This document shows, piece by piece, positions 1-8,467 of a stretch of DNA of 56,930 nt. The translations under genes and the position numbers were made by a program. The stretch's first letter is position 1. The number at the start of each line of letters is the position of its first letter. Source of the stretch: Candidatus Gastranaerophilales bacterium (lineage in GTDB: Bacteria > Cyanobacteriota > Vampirovibrionia > Gastranaerophilales > Gastranaerophilaceae); contig CALUQL010000004.1 of NCBI GenBank assembly GCA_944322895.1, forward strand, positions 1-56,930, given 5' to 3'. The notes beneath the pieces were generated by a model that had not been told where the DNA came from, did no database searches, and saw only the letters and a list, made by a program, of their open reading frames with translations.

Positions 1-696
1 CCAATAAATAATATGTTCGTACTTGATACTTGTATATCTGGAGAAAGACTTTCCAGTGCAAGAACTAAAGGTGAATTTGCAGAATACGGAATAAAAGAAG
101 GTTCGTTTTTATTTTTTGTATATGTAGCAGATAAATTAATAAAGAAAGGAATAGAAACAGCATCTGAAAAAATATTAAAAAGCCCAATAAAACTGGATGC
201 AAAATTTTTATCCACAAGCTTAGCAGAGAATATACTTAAACAAAAATCACTTCAAGATGAAATAAAGGACTTTAGTAAGAAATTCGGTAATAATTGTGAT
301 ACTAATGCTTTATATGAATATATATTTAAAAACCAAAACAGCACAGTTGTAGAAGCAGCAAAAAGTTCAGGAATTATTTCTACGATAAAAACAGGTCAAA
401 TTGACACAAGAAAATATATAGACGTAAAGAGAATGCAAGAACTTGCAGAAAATCTGCAAAAATTCATATCATCTTCAACCAATTCGAATAATACAAAATC
501 ATATCTAAACAAAATTAAAGCATTAAAAGTAGGTTCAACAATACTTAACATAGGAGTATGTTGTTTATTCTTAGGTTATGTTGTTCCCAAAATGATGTAT
601 GACTATAGAAAAAAACAACAAAACGGTAAAAACGATTTTCACGTAAAAACAGAATATGAAAAAGAACTTGCAACAAAACATGTGAAATCACTTTAA
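1..696 (+). CDS. Unknown membrane-anchored protein, 5' end outside window
   Basis: The reading frame is open from base 1. The first ATG (position 13) has no ribosome binding site in front of it, so the protein probably begins upstream and is cut by the window edge. The visible part is 227 or more residues, rich in Lys and Asn. It has a helical middle section, one hydrophobic segment near the C terminus (about residues 175-195 from that ATG), and then a basic tail containing YRKKQQNGK. This suggests a single membrane anchor with a short cytoplasmic tail. I do not recognise the family and assign no function. Confidence 0.6.
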   Translation, partial: PINNMFVLDTCISGERLSSARTKGEFAEYGIKEGSFLFFVYVADKLIKKGIETASEKILKSPIKLDAKFLSTSLAENILKQKSLQDEIKDFSKKFGNNCDTNALYEYIFKNQNSTVVEAAKSSGIISTIKTGQIDTRKYIDVKRMQELAENLQKFISSSTNSNNTKSYLNKIKALKVGSTILNIGVCCLFLGYVVPKMMYDYRKKQQNGKNDFHVKTEYEKELATKHVKSL

Positions 697-710
697 ATAA
701 GAAAAATATA

Positions 711-719
711 TGCTATAAT
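711..719 (+). promoter_or_regulatory. Extended -10 promoter element
   Basis: The sequence TGCTATAAT is a perfect extended -10 box (TGnTATAAT). It lies about 25 bases before the start codon of the small gene at 745. No good -35 box is seen at 17 bases, as expected for the extended -10 class. Confidence 0.55.
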
Positions 720-744
720 ATTAGTAGTAAGGAGTGTAAAAGAA

Positions 745-1029
745 ATGTTGACATCATATTTAGCGATGCAAAATGCTATTTTGGCTCAAAATATTGCTAC
801 ATCAAGGATGATGCAGAATGCTGACAATATGATGGCATCTGTAAGTTTTGGAAACAGTTTACCGCTTCGTCCATCTTTTGCACAAGCAAATGATGTTGAA
901 CTTCAAACAAAAGCAGATGAAACCAAAGTATCTATCCTGCAAAAAATCATTGAGGCAATTCAGAAGAAATTAGGCAAAGATATTGAGAAATCAACACCAA
1001 AATATGTTGGTGTTAATTACGTTGCTTAA
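745..1029 (+). CDS. Small unknown protein (94 aa)
   Basis: A clear AAGGAG ribosome binding site lies about 9 bases before the ATG, and an extended -10 box lies upstream, so this looks like a real single gene. The N-terminal half is rich in Met, Ala and Asn and predicted helical. It has no hydrophobic signal peptide. The middle carries SVSFGNSLPLRPSF, and the C-terminal half is a charged helix (about residues 60-80). The gene is followed by its neighbour's own promoter, so it is probably monocistronic. The function is unknown. Confidence 0.6.
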   Translation: MLTSYLAMQNAILAQNIATSRMMQNADNMMASVSFGNSLPLRPSFAQANDVELQTKADETKVSILQKIIEAIQKKLGKDIEKSTPKYVGVNYVA

Positions 1030-1048
1030 TTTCATCTTCTTAATACTT

Positions 1049-1077
1049 TTGAGCTTCTAGATTAAACATGGTATAAT
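1049..1077 (+). promoter_or_regulatory. Sigma70-type promoter of the zincin-like gene
   Basis: TTGAGC at 1049-1054 and TATAAT at 1072-1077 are separated by 17 bases. The predicted transcript would start near 1084, giving a short leader that contains the AAGG ribosome binding site of the gene at 1100. Confidence 0.65.
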
Positions 1078-1099
1078 TTGCCTGTGAAAGGTAAGTTCA

Positions 1100-2731
1100 A
1101 TGTATAATAGGAAAGAAAATCATATTTCTTTAAAATTTATATTTTTCTTATTAGTTATTTTTTCAATAATTATTTATTATATTAGTCAGCCAAGCGGGAA
1201 TCAAAACGTTAACAAAACAAAAACGTTCGAAGAAATGCTAGAATATTCTAATGCAACATCATACCCAACAAAAAAAGATATTACAGAAAAAGAACTCAAA
1301 AATTCTATAGAAATCAAAAACAATAGAAGTACCCAACAAATATCTAAAGTTTATAAAAATAAAGAAGAAGTTGTCACTGCCAAGAATACAGAAGCAGACT
1401 ACAATAAGATACTTGATATTATTTCTCAGTACCCCGCAAAAAGTATAGATTCTGCAAGAAATATAGTTAACAGACTATTAGTTTATAAAGGATATCCTCA
1501 AAACTGCATAAGAGTGATTCCAAGTGATATTGACCAATCAAAATCAAAAACCGAAGGAAATTATATGGTTGCAAATTTTGATTTTAACACCGGAAACTTA
1601 TATATAAGCAGTAAAATGTTATACGAACTTGATACAAAAAAATTAATTGCAGTATTAGCTCACGAACTCGATCATTTTGACAAATTAGCAAAAATATGCA
1701 AATACATGGGAATAACAGAGTTTGAACAACTATTTAAAGACAATAACATAAAATATATTGATACATCTTTCTGGAAAAGGGTAGCCACATATGCAAATAC
1801 AGAAAATTTCAATGGAAAATTCTATCAAGAAGCCTTAACAAGATTTTTAACACAAAACAATCTTGAATTAACAAGTTCTTATTCAGATTTTTACAGATTA
1901 TCAGAAAATATGAGAAACCCACTAGAAATAAGTGCATATGAAGAATCTGATTATGTATACAAGTATTTTAATATAGAAATAAAAGATGGTCCAATGAAAG
2001 TTCTTACTAAAACATTTAATGATGTAGATTGGGAAATTTATAATACAATTTCAAAAAATGAATATGTAAAAGATGAACGTATTGCCATTTTTGATTATTT
2101 CTTTTTAGAAGCAATACTAAAAACATTTCCTGATTTAAAAACAGAATACAACATATGCCAAAATCAAAAAAATGGAGATTTAACATATTTTTGGCTTACA
2201 TTTGAAAATAGTGTAAAAAGCTTCTATCAAAAAGGTAAGATGGATAATAATACTTATATAAAAATGCTAAATCTTCTAAAAACAACAGAAGAAGAAGTAA
2301 AAAAAGGGATTACAGATAATGAGATTGCTACAGCATTAAAATATAAAATTAATACTCTTGCTTCTAATTTGGTATATCCAAATGTCTTGGATAATTTGAA
2401 AAAGACAACAATTAGCTACTTAAAATACACAAAAGAAAAAAATATCCAAGATTCCGAACAAGAATTAAGAAGTATTATAACTTTGATAAACATTGAGAAT
2501 GAAATTTTTACAACATCCACAAATAAAAATATTTCTCTATATTATATAAAAATACCGGAAATTCTTACAAAAATATATGGAATAAAAGAAAAGAAAAAAT
2601 TTTTAGTATATATATATAATAATGAAGCATTTAAAGCTCAAAAGAATAGCAATCAAACAGAACAAGAACTATTGCAAGAACTTATAGAAAAAAATATTCT
2701 TAATATAAGAATACAAAAAACTAATCAATAA
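1100..2731 (+). CDS. Membrane-anchored zincin-like putative metalloprotease
   Basis: The 543-residue protein starts with a short basic stretch and one transmembrane helix (about residues 11-29), so most of it is likely outside the inner membrane. At about residues 188-194 it has HELDHFD, the HExxH zinc-binding and catalytic motif of zincins. About 90 residues later comes NPLEISAYEESDY, where a glutamate could be the third zinc ligand, as in several zincin families. The remainder is helical and not recognised. This is seen directly as a motif; peptidase activity is inferred. It has its own promoter, and no partner gene is evident. Confidence 0.6.
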   Translation: MYNRKENHISLKFIFFLLVIFSIIIYYISQPSGNQNVNKTKTFEEMLEYSNATSYPTKKDITEKELKNSIEIKNNRSTQQISKVYKNKEEVVTAKNTEADYNKILDIISQYPAKSIDSARNIVNRLLVYKGYPQNCIRVIPSDIDQSKSKTEGNYMVANFDFNTGNLYISSKMLYELDTKKLIAVLAHELDHFDKLAKICKYMGITEFEQLFKDNNIKYIDTSFWKRVATYANTENFNGKFYQEALTRFLTQNNLELTSSYSDFYRLSENMRNPLEISAYEESDYVYKYFNIEIKDGPMKVLTKTFNDVDWEIYNTISKNEYVKDERIAIFDYFFLEAILKTFPDLKTEYNICQNQKNGDLTYFWLTFENSVKSFYQKGKMDNNTYIKMLNLLKTTEEEVKKGITDNEIATALKYKINTLASNLVYPNVLDNLKKTTISYLKYTKEKNIQDSEQELRSIITLINIENEIFTTSTNKNISLYYIKIPEILTKIYGIKEKKKFLVYIYNNEAFKAQKNSNQTEQELLQELIEKNILNIRIQKTNQ

Positions 2732-2858
2732 ATTATGAAAAATAAAAAACTTTAATTAAACTTATAACATCGAATTATCTCAACTAAATATATGGTAATA
2801 CTTCCAATATAATAGAATTTATGCTTTAATTGACATATAGCAATCAGAGAATAGAACT

Positions 2859-3806
2859 ATGATAAAGATACTAAAATCGGAAGACAATAAAAAACTTCTA
2901 AAACTAAGTATAAGTGAAGCTGTGTCAGGTTCATGGTTCAGTTTGATTGCCCCAAATGAAGAAGAAATAAAACAAGTTTCATTAGTTCTTGGCTTAGATG
3001 AAGATTTTCTTTTAAATTCATTAGACTTAGATGAACGCTCACGTATAGAAATTGAAGATGGGAACACTCTCATAATTACTAACCTACCAATTATGACAGA
3101 AGATGGATGTTTTGATACTCTGCCATTAGGTATAATATATACTCCAACATCAATAATAACTGTATGTTCAAAAGATAATAATATCCTTTCATCTTTCAAT
3201 GAAACGACTGCTTATGCATTTGATACAAGAAATAAAACAGAGTTTATGCTAAAAATTCTATATCGTTCTGTAAAATTTTATTTGAAATATTTAGACATTA
3301 TTAATAGAACTACAGAAAATATAGAAGTAGAACTACAAAAAGCAACAAACAATAAAGCTCTATTTCAACTAATGGAAATACAAAAAACATTGGTATATTT
3401 TTCAACAGCGTTAAAAGATAATGATATAGTATTGCAGAAAATAATGAGAATGACAAAATCATCAACAAATCTTTTAAAAACGACAGAAGAGGACATTGAC
3501 CTGTTAGAAGATGTTATCATTGATACAAGACAGGCTATAGAAATGGTAGATATGCATAGAATGATTTTAGAAGCAATGATGGAAGGTTTTGCATCTATAA
3601 TCAATAATAACTTAAACTTAGTAATGAAATTTTTAGCAGCAATAACAATAATTATGTCTATACCTACAATGATTGGCGGCTTGTGGGGTATGAATGTTAA
3701 AGTTCCCTATGGTGATAATCCGTACGGATTTCTTATTGTTGTAGCTTTATCAATAATAACGTCAACAGTGGTTGTTTTTTATTTCAGAAAAAAAGGTATG
3801 TTTTAA
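2859..3806 (+). CDS. corA: CorA-family divalent metal (Mg2+/Co2+) transporter
   Basis: The 315 residues fit the usual CorA length. The N-terminal two thirds form a soluble, charged, alpha/beta then helical domain. The C terminus has two transmembrane helices, and the first ends in the signature GMN (about residues 277-279, in the context GLWGMNVKVP), which forms the selectivity filter of the pentameric CorA channel in the inner membrane. The tail is basic (FRKKGMF), as in the family. The gene is followed 18 bases later by a receiver/GGDEF-like gene, so the two may be co-transcribed. Magnesium uptake is the family role; cobalt or nickel is possible. Confidence 0.9.
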   Translation: MIKILKSEDNKKLLKLSISEAVSGSWFSLIAPNEEEIKQVSLVLGLDEDFLLNSLDLDERSRIEIEDGNTLIITNLPIMTEDGCFDTLPLGIIYTPTSIITVCSKDNNILSSFNETTAYAFDTRNKTEFMLKILYRSVKFYLKYLDIINRTTENIEVELQKATNNKALFQLMEIQKTLVYFSTALKDNDIVLQKIMRMTKSSTNLLKTTEEDIDLLEDVIIDTRQAIEMVDMHRMILEAMMEGFASIINNNLNLVMKFLAAITIIMSIPTMIGGLWGMNVKVPYGDNPYGFLIVVALSIITSTVVVFYFRKKGMF

Positions 3807-3824
3807 AAATAGAAGGTGAATTAA

Positions 3825-5093
3825 TTGAAAAACGGTTCAATACTAATAATATCAAATGATAATAAAATTGGAATTCATATATCAGAAAAAATAAAATTAT
3901 TAAGAGAATGTGATACTATAAAAATTGTTACTTATATTGAAGCTATCTCCGTTCTGAATTCTACACAACCGTCTTTGATACTGGTTTATTGCGCGAACTC
4001 TGATTCTATAAGCATAATAAAAGAAATAAGAACAATAAAAGCATTGGATAAAGTTCCAATAATTTTTGTAATGGACTCATTGGTCGAAGATTTATTAATG
4101 TATGCTTTTGATAATGGAATAGACGACTTTTTCTTCTTAACAGATACTGATTCAGTTATATTAATGAGAATATTCCTAACATTGCAAAAATCAATATTAT
4201 ATAAACAAATAGATATACACAATGAGATATTAATCTCTGCCAATATAATTGATAAACAAACAGGAATATATAGAAAAGAACAAGCACCTGTTGCTTTAAG
4301 AAACTTTTTTAGTAAAAGCATAGAAGAAAATCTTGAAAACACAGTATTTATGTATTTGAAACCTATTCAAATAGATAATAAAAGATTAAATCTTTCTAAA
4401 ATAGCATCAGTGGTAAAAGCTATCCCAAGAGGAAATGATATTGTAGCATATGGAAAAAGTTCAGGATTTTATCTAATACTATATAATGCAGGTATAGCAG
4501 GTGCTAAATCAGTAGCCTCAAGAATAAGGAATACGCTTGCAAGCACCTGTAAAATTTATGCAATTGCAGCGGAAATAACAACATCATTTGAAGAAATGGA
4601 ACCAATACTATACCAAAGTTTAAAAGATCAAATTGCAGCAGGAAAAGAATTCAATTATTTATATGACCTAACATTTAATGAAGCTGCAGAAGTAATAGAA
4701 GTACGTGATGAAAACGGAAAGAAATTTAAAGATTTTAAAAAAGAGTTCCACAATAACTTTGAAAAAATAGTCGCTCCTGTTTTCTACCAAATTCAAACAG
4801 CAAACGCGGAAAAGTTTCCAAATGCCAAAATTGATTTTTCCATAGAAGAAACAGAAAGTAAGTTTACGATTTCACAAGATAATATATCGAGTGAACTTAT
4901 AATTACATATCCAACATATATAAAGTTACTTATGGATATAAAGCATAATGAAGAAGAAAAGCAGCCGGAAATAAGAAGATTAACATTTGACTTTGAAGAC
5001 TTTTCAGCAGAGAAACTTACATCAATACTAAATGATGTAATCAGTGAATTTTCGGCGAGATTAAATCTAAACATAATGCACACAGCGGAATAA
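3825..5093 (+). CDS. Degenerate receiver plus degenerate GGDEF-like protein
   Basis: The start is TTG, chosen because AGAAGGTG lies at a proper distance just upstream. Residues about 1-125 resemble a response-regulator receiver fold, but the strand that should carry the phosphoacceptor Asp reads LILVYCANSD, without it. Residues about 140-275 resemble a diguanylate cyclase domain: an opening like DKQTGIYRKE, and AYGKSSGFYLIL where the RYGGDEF catalytic loop should be. Both active sites appear lost, so this is probably a binding or scaffold protein rather than a c-di-GMP synthase. The last third is unrecognised. It nearly abuts the TIM-barrel gene downstream. Confidence 0.55.
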   Translation: MKNGSILIISNDNKIGIHISEKIKLLRECDTIKIVTYIEAISVLNSTQPSLILVYCANSDSISIIKEIRTIKALDKVPIIFVMDSLVEDLLMYAFDNGIDDFFFLTDTDSVILMRIFLTLQKSILYKQIDIHNEILISANIIDKQTGIYRKEQAPVALRNFFSKSIEENLENTVFMYLKPIQIDNKRLNLSKIASVVKAIPRGNDIVAYGKSSGFYLILYNAGIAGAKSVASRIRNTLASTCKIYAIAAEITTSFEEMEPILYQSLKDQIAAGKEFNYLYDLTFNEAAEVIEVRDENGKKFKDFKKEFHNNFEKIVAPVFYQIQTANAEKFPNAKIDFSIEETESKFTISQDNISSELIITYPTYIKLLMDIKHNEEEKQPEIRRLTFDFEDFSAEKLTSILNDVISEFSARLNLNIMHTAE

Positions 5094-5096
5094 ATT

Positions 5097-5885
5097 ATGG
5101 CAAACAAAAATAAATTATTAATATCATCCTCAGCCAAAAAGACAATAAGAGACTCTGTACTTTTAGCGCAAGAACTTGGAACAGGTATTGAAATCAGCAG
5201 AGTTCCATTATTTAAAGACAAAAATCTTACCGTAAATGATACTATTGAAATTTTAAATAAAGATTTAGCAGATTTTAAAGATAGAGTAACACTGCATGCA
5301 ATGTTTTCAGATGTAAATATTGCAAGTTCAGATTGTCTATTAAGAGAAATTGCCCAACAAAGATGTATTGAATCATTGGAAATAGGTAAAGGAATAAAAG
5401 CAGATACAGTATTATTTCATACTGGAAACAAAGGCACAAAGCATTATGGTTCTATTGAAATATTTAAAAAGAATTTTATCTCTTTCTGGAGAGAATTTAT
5501 AAAAGAGTTTGAAAAGGCGAATATTATAGCAGTAATAGAAAATGTATTTGAAACATCACCTCAATTTTGTCTTGATTTATTTGAACAGATAGATTCTCCT
5601 TATTTAAAGCTTGCCTTAGATTGCGGACACGTAAATTTATATGCACATGATACAAATGTAATTGAATGGTTGGATGCATATGGTAAAAATTTATATCATC
5701 TGCACATACACAACAATTTTAGAGAAAATGATGACCATTCTAACTTAAACAATGGAACATTAGATTACGATACTATTCTAAGAAGGATAAAAGAATCAAA
5801 AATAGACCCAACATTTGTTCTAGAGATGTTTACTGAAGAAGATATAAGAAAGAGTGTAAAAATATATAACTCTATTATGTTCTAA
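5097..5885 (+). CDS. Xylose isomerase-like TIM-barrel protein (AP endonuclease/sugar epimerase superfamily)
   Basis: The 262-residue protein shows the metal-site pattern of the AP_endonuc_2/xylose isomerase-like barrel: LFHTG, VIENV, LALDCGH, HLHIHNN and a final VLEMF supply His, Glu, Asp/His, His and Glu ligands in strand order. Members include endonuclease IV, sugar epimerases and inosose dehydratases. Length and motif spacing fit either an epimerase/isomerase or a nuclease-like enzyme, and the substrate cannot be told. It starts three bases after the stop of the receiver/GGDEF-like gene, so the two are likely translationally linked. Confidence 0.75.
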   Translation: MANKNKLLISSSAKKTIRDSVLLAQELGTGIEISRVPLFKDKNLTVNDTIEILNKDLADFKDRVTLHAMFSDVNIASSDCLLREIAQQRCIESLEIGKGIKADTVLFHTGNKGTKHYGSIEIFKKNFISFWREFIKEFEKANIIAVIENVFETSPQFCLDLFEQIDSPYLKLALDCGHVNLYAHDTNVIEWLDAYGKNLYHLHIHNNFRENDDHSNLNNGTLDYDTILRRIKESKIDPTFVLEMFTEEDIRKSVKIYNSIMF

Positions 5886-5903
5886 ACACTATAGGAATCT
5901 TAA

Positions 5904-6719
5904 ATGAATATAAAAACAGAATTATTAAATGAAAATATTTTAAAAATAACGTCAAAAAGGACACTTCCATTTTCAGTAATAACAAATATATCATTTATTA
6001 TTATATTCTTCATTTCATTATATGCCTTTCATAATTTTATTGAATCATATCAAGAAGTATCTATAGGAATAATAAAAGATAAAAAGCTTTGCAACATAGA
6101 GCAAGATTTTTTCATATATGGAAAGAAAAATACAAAAGCCGAATACATAGAAATGAAGCAAGCAAAATTATATACACATTATAATAGAGGCATAGCAAAT
6201 TATTGTGTTGAATTACCTTGTGAAATAGACCATTCAAAATTTATACTATATAAAAACTATACAATAAATAGAAACCTAACAAAATGGATTACAAATAAAT
6301 TTAATGAATTGAATAATGATACCTCTCTTAATTCCTTTAAAATAGATATACAAAGAGGTGATTTTTATAAAAGTTCATATTTCTTGTTTGATATATCAAG
6401 TGCTATTATATTATTTATTTTTTCATTTTTAATTTTTGGTTCTATCCCATACAGAAGTGAACTATTAATAGATAAAGAAAAAAACATAATTCAAATAAAT
6501 AATTCTACATTTCTTTTTAAAAATTTTCCGAAATTTCACAAAATAGAATTTGAAATTTCGAAAATAAAGAACATAGATAAAAAAGACATAGGAAAACTAT
6601 TTCAACCAATAATATTTACAACAGAAAATGGCAAAATATATAGTTTCAATATATTACAATTATCACAAAAAGGAATAGAAGAACCTTTGAGCATAATAAA
6701 AAACTTTTTAAATATCTAA
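5904..6719 (+). CDS. Unknown two-helix membrane protein
   Basis: The 271-residue protein has one transmembrane segment near the N terminus (about residues 25-45) and another near residue 170-190. About 120 mostly polar residues lie between them, probably outside the cytoplasm, and the C-terminal domain of about 80 residues is basic and beta-rich. This layout resembles membrane proteins with a bacterial PH-like C-terminal domain, but I cannot confirm it. It follows the TIM-barrel gene by 18 bases on the same strand and is convergent with the gene at 6732. The function is unknown. Confidence 0.5.
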   Translation: MNIKTELLNENILKITSKRTLPFSVITNISFIIIFFISLYAFHNFIESYQEVSIGIIKDKKLCNIEQDFFIYGKKNTKAEYIEMKQAKLYTHYNRGIANYCVELPCEIDHSKFILYKNYTINRNLTKWITNKFNELNNDTSLNSFKIDIQRGDFYKSSYFLFDISSAIILFIFSFLIFGSIPYRSELLIDKEKNIIQINNSTFLFKNFPKFHKIEFEISKIKNIDKKDIGKLFQPIIFTTENGKIYSFNILQLSQKGIEEPLSIIKNFLNI

Positions 6720-6731
6720 CATAGTAAAAGT

Positions 6732-7793
6732 TTAGTGCTCAAACTTAATTTCTTTTAGCCCGAATCCATTCAAATCAATTTGAACATTAGTAGAATCAAT
6801 AGAAATCAATTCTGATTTTTCTTCATTATAGTCTATACTCCAAGTTCCAAGAAAAAGTGGTTTATCTTTAGTAAAAGCATAGGCATATACAATTAATCTG
6901 TCAGGATTATTTTTATCCCAACCAATTGGGAAAATATCCCATAAATAATCTTTTAATTCAATCTGTTTATTTTGACGCCACCAATATATTATAGCTTCTC
7001 TTACAGCAGTTAATCTTTTCCAAGATTTTGATTTAAAATCATAAATAATAACATTAGTCTGCCAAGTTTCATATAAATTAGAACCTATTTTTTCTTTAAA
7101 GGCAATCTTTGTACTATCTTTAGACCAATCTATCGGGAAAAGTGTTTTAAATTGATATTCTTGTAAATAATCCATTCCAACAGTAACAATAGGTTTTACA
7201 TCACCTTGCATAACATTTGTTTTAAATAAAGCTTCATATGCATCATTAATATTTTCTTTAACGGGAATATAATAAGCCGATGATGCTGTTTGAGAATATT
7301 TTGGATAAAAGAAACATTTAGTATACACCATTTTTTTATTATCTGGAGACAATATCCCTGGGGACGCAATTGTCCTTTGAGCAACAAGTTTTGTTAAGTC
7401 AATATTTCTTTGACCGGGAGGTGAATTATAACTCACAACTCTATAATGAGGATCAGGTAAAATAATTTCACTATTTTGTTCAAAAGATGGTTCAGGTATT
7501 ATAAAATCTTTTCTCTTTTTTTCAGCTGATAGCTTATAATAATCGTCCATTGTAATAGGCATATTAGATTTATCAATATTATGATAATAAGTCTTCTTTG
7601 ATGGTGGTAAATGAAGTTTTTCTCTAACCTTTTCTTGCAAAGTTCTAGGGTCATATTCCTTTTCAGGTTCTTCAACTTTAGATGAATCTAATACTTCAGA
7701 ATTTAAATATAAAGGATCAGGAATAACCTTTTCAGCTTTTACAAAAGAAGATGCCAGTATTAAACAAAATAATAAAATTAAATAATTTCTCAT
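6732..7793 (-). CDS. Secreted protein, possible TolB/propeller-like repeats
   Basis: The 353-residue protein has a clear Sec signal peptide (hydrophobic residues about 4-19, cleavage likely after SFVKA). The mature part begins with Pro-rich low-complexity sequence. It then carries elements such as SPDNKKMVYT and WSKDSTKIAF, which recall the repeated S-x-D-G/S-x-x-I-A-F/Y strands of TolB-type beta-propellers. The ATG overlaps the stop of the NarL-type regulator gene (TAATG), so it is the third gene of the two-component operon and may be the sensor's envelope partner or an output. The family is not identified. Confidence 0.5.
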   Translation of the reverse strand: MRNYLILLFCLILASSFVKAEKVIPDPLYLNSEVLDSSKVEEPEKEYDPRTLQEKVREKLHLPPSKKTYYHNIDKSNMPITMDDYYKLSAEKKRKDFIIPEPSFEQNSEIILPDPHYRVVSYNSPPGQRNIDLTKLVAQRTIASPGILSPDNKKMVYTKCFFYPKYSQTASSAYYIPVKENINDAYEALFKTNVMQGDVKPIVTVGMDYLQEYQFKTLFPIDWSKDSTKIAFKEKIGSNLYETWQTNVIIYDFKSKSWKRLTAVREAIIYWWRQNKQIELKDYLWDIFPIGWDKNNPDRLIVYAYAFTKDKPLFLGTWSIDYNEEKSELISIDSTNVQIDLNGFGLKEIKFEH

Positions 7794-8467
7794 TAAACAA
7801 GACCTTCTTTAACAGCTTGAATTGTCGCTTGAGTTCTATTTGTAACATATAACTTTTGCAAAATACTATGAACATGCGCTTTCGCTGTAGAAAGAGTAAT
7901 AACAAGTCTTTTCGCAATTTGAGAGTTATTTAGCCCTTCAACAATTAAAGCTAACACTTCAATTTCTCTGTCTGTAAGTCCATAAACATTCTTTGCATTT
8001 TTATTTACTGATGAGATATTGTTATCAACAGATGTCGAAGTTTGCCTTTTTACACTTGATAAAACCAACCTTGCAATAGCAGGGTCTAACCAAGCCGTAC
8101 CTTCTGCTATAGCTTTGATAGCAGAAATCATTTGTTCTTCATTAGCACCCTTCATAATATAACCATCAGCTCCGGCAGATAAAGAATCAAATACATCATC
8201 TTCTGATTCTCTTGAAGTAAATATCAAAACTTTTATATTAGGATTAGACTTCTTAATTAAAGAAGTGGCTTGAATACCATCCATTTCCGGAAGCCCTATA
8301 TCCATAAGAACAACATCTGGATTCAGCTTCAAAGCAAGTTCCACTCCTTTTTTCCCATTTTCAGCCTCCCCTATTAAATTAATGTCCTTCGAATTTTCAA
8401 AGACTAGAGAAAGCCCAAGCCTTACCATAGTATGATCTTCTACAAGTAAAACCTTTATACCGTCCAT
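7793..8467 (-). CDS. NarL/FixJ-family response regulator
   Basis: The 224 residues fit a receiver followed by a LuxR-type DNA-binding domain. The receiver has the acidic pair E10/D11, the phosphoacceptor D56 in VVLMDIGLP, and the switch and lysine regions (TSRES, IMKGA). Residues about 160-215 form the LuxR/NarL helix-turn-helix (GLTDREIEVL through AKAHVHSIL). The start overlaps the end of the histidine kinase gene by 13 bases, so the pair is almost certainly cognate. It is a transcription regulator; its targets are unknown, but the downstream secreted protein is a candidate. Confidence 0.9.
   Translation of the reverse strand: MDGIKVLLVEDHTMVRLGLSLVFENSKDINLIGEAENGKKGVELALKLNPDVVLMDIGLPEMDGIQATSLIKKSNPNIKVLIFTSRESEDDVFDSLSAGADGYIMKGANEEQMISAIKAIAEGTAWLDPAIARLVLSSVKRQTSTSVDNNISSVNKNAKNVYGLTDREIEVLALIVEGLNNSQIAKRLVITLSTAKAHVHSILQKLYVTNRTQATIQAVKEGLV

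Noticed and set aside
2819-3199. A 126-codon frame antisense to the CorA-type gene
   Set aside because: It lies entirely opposite a clear family gene and shows no motif or ribosome binding site.
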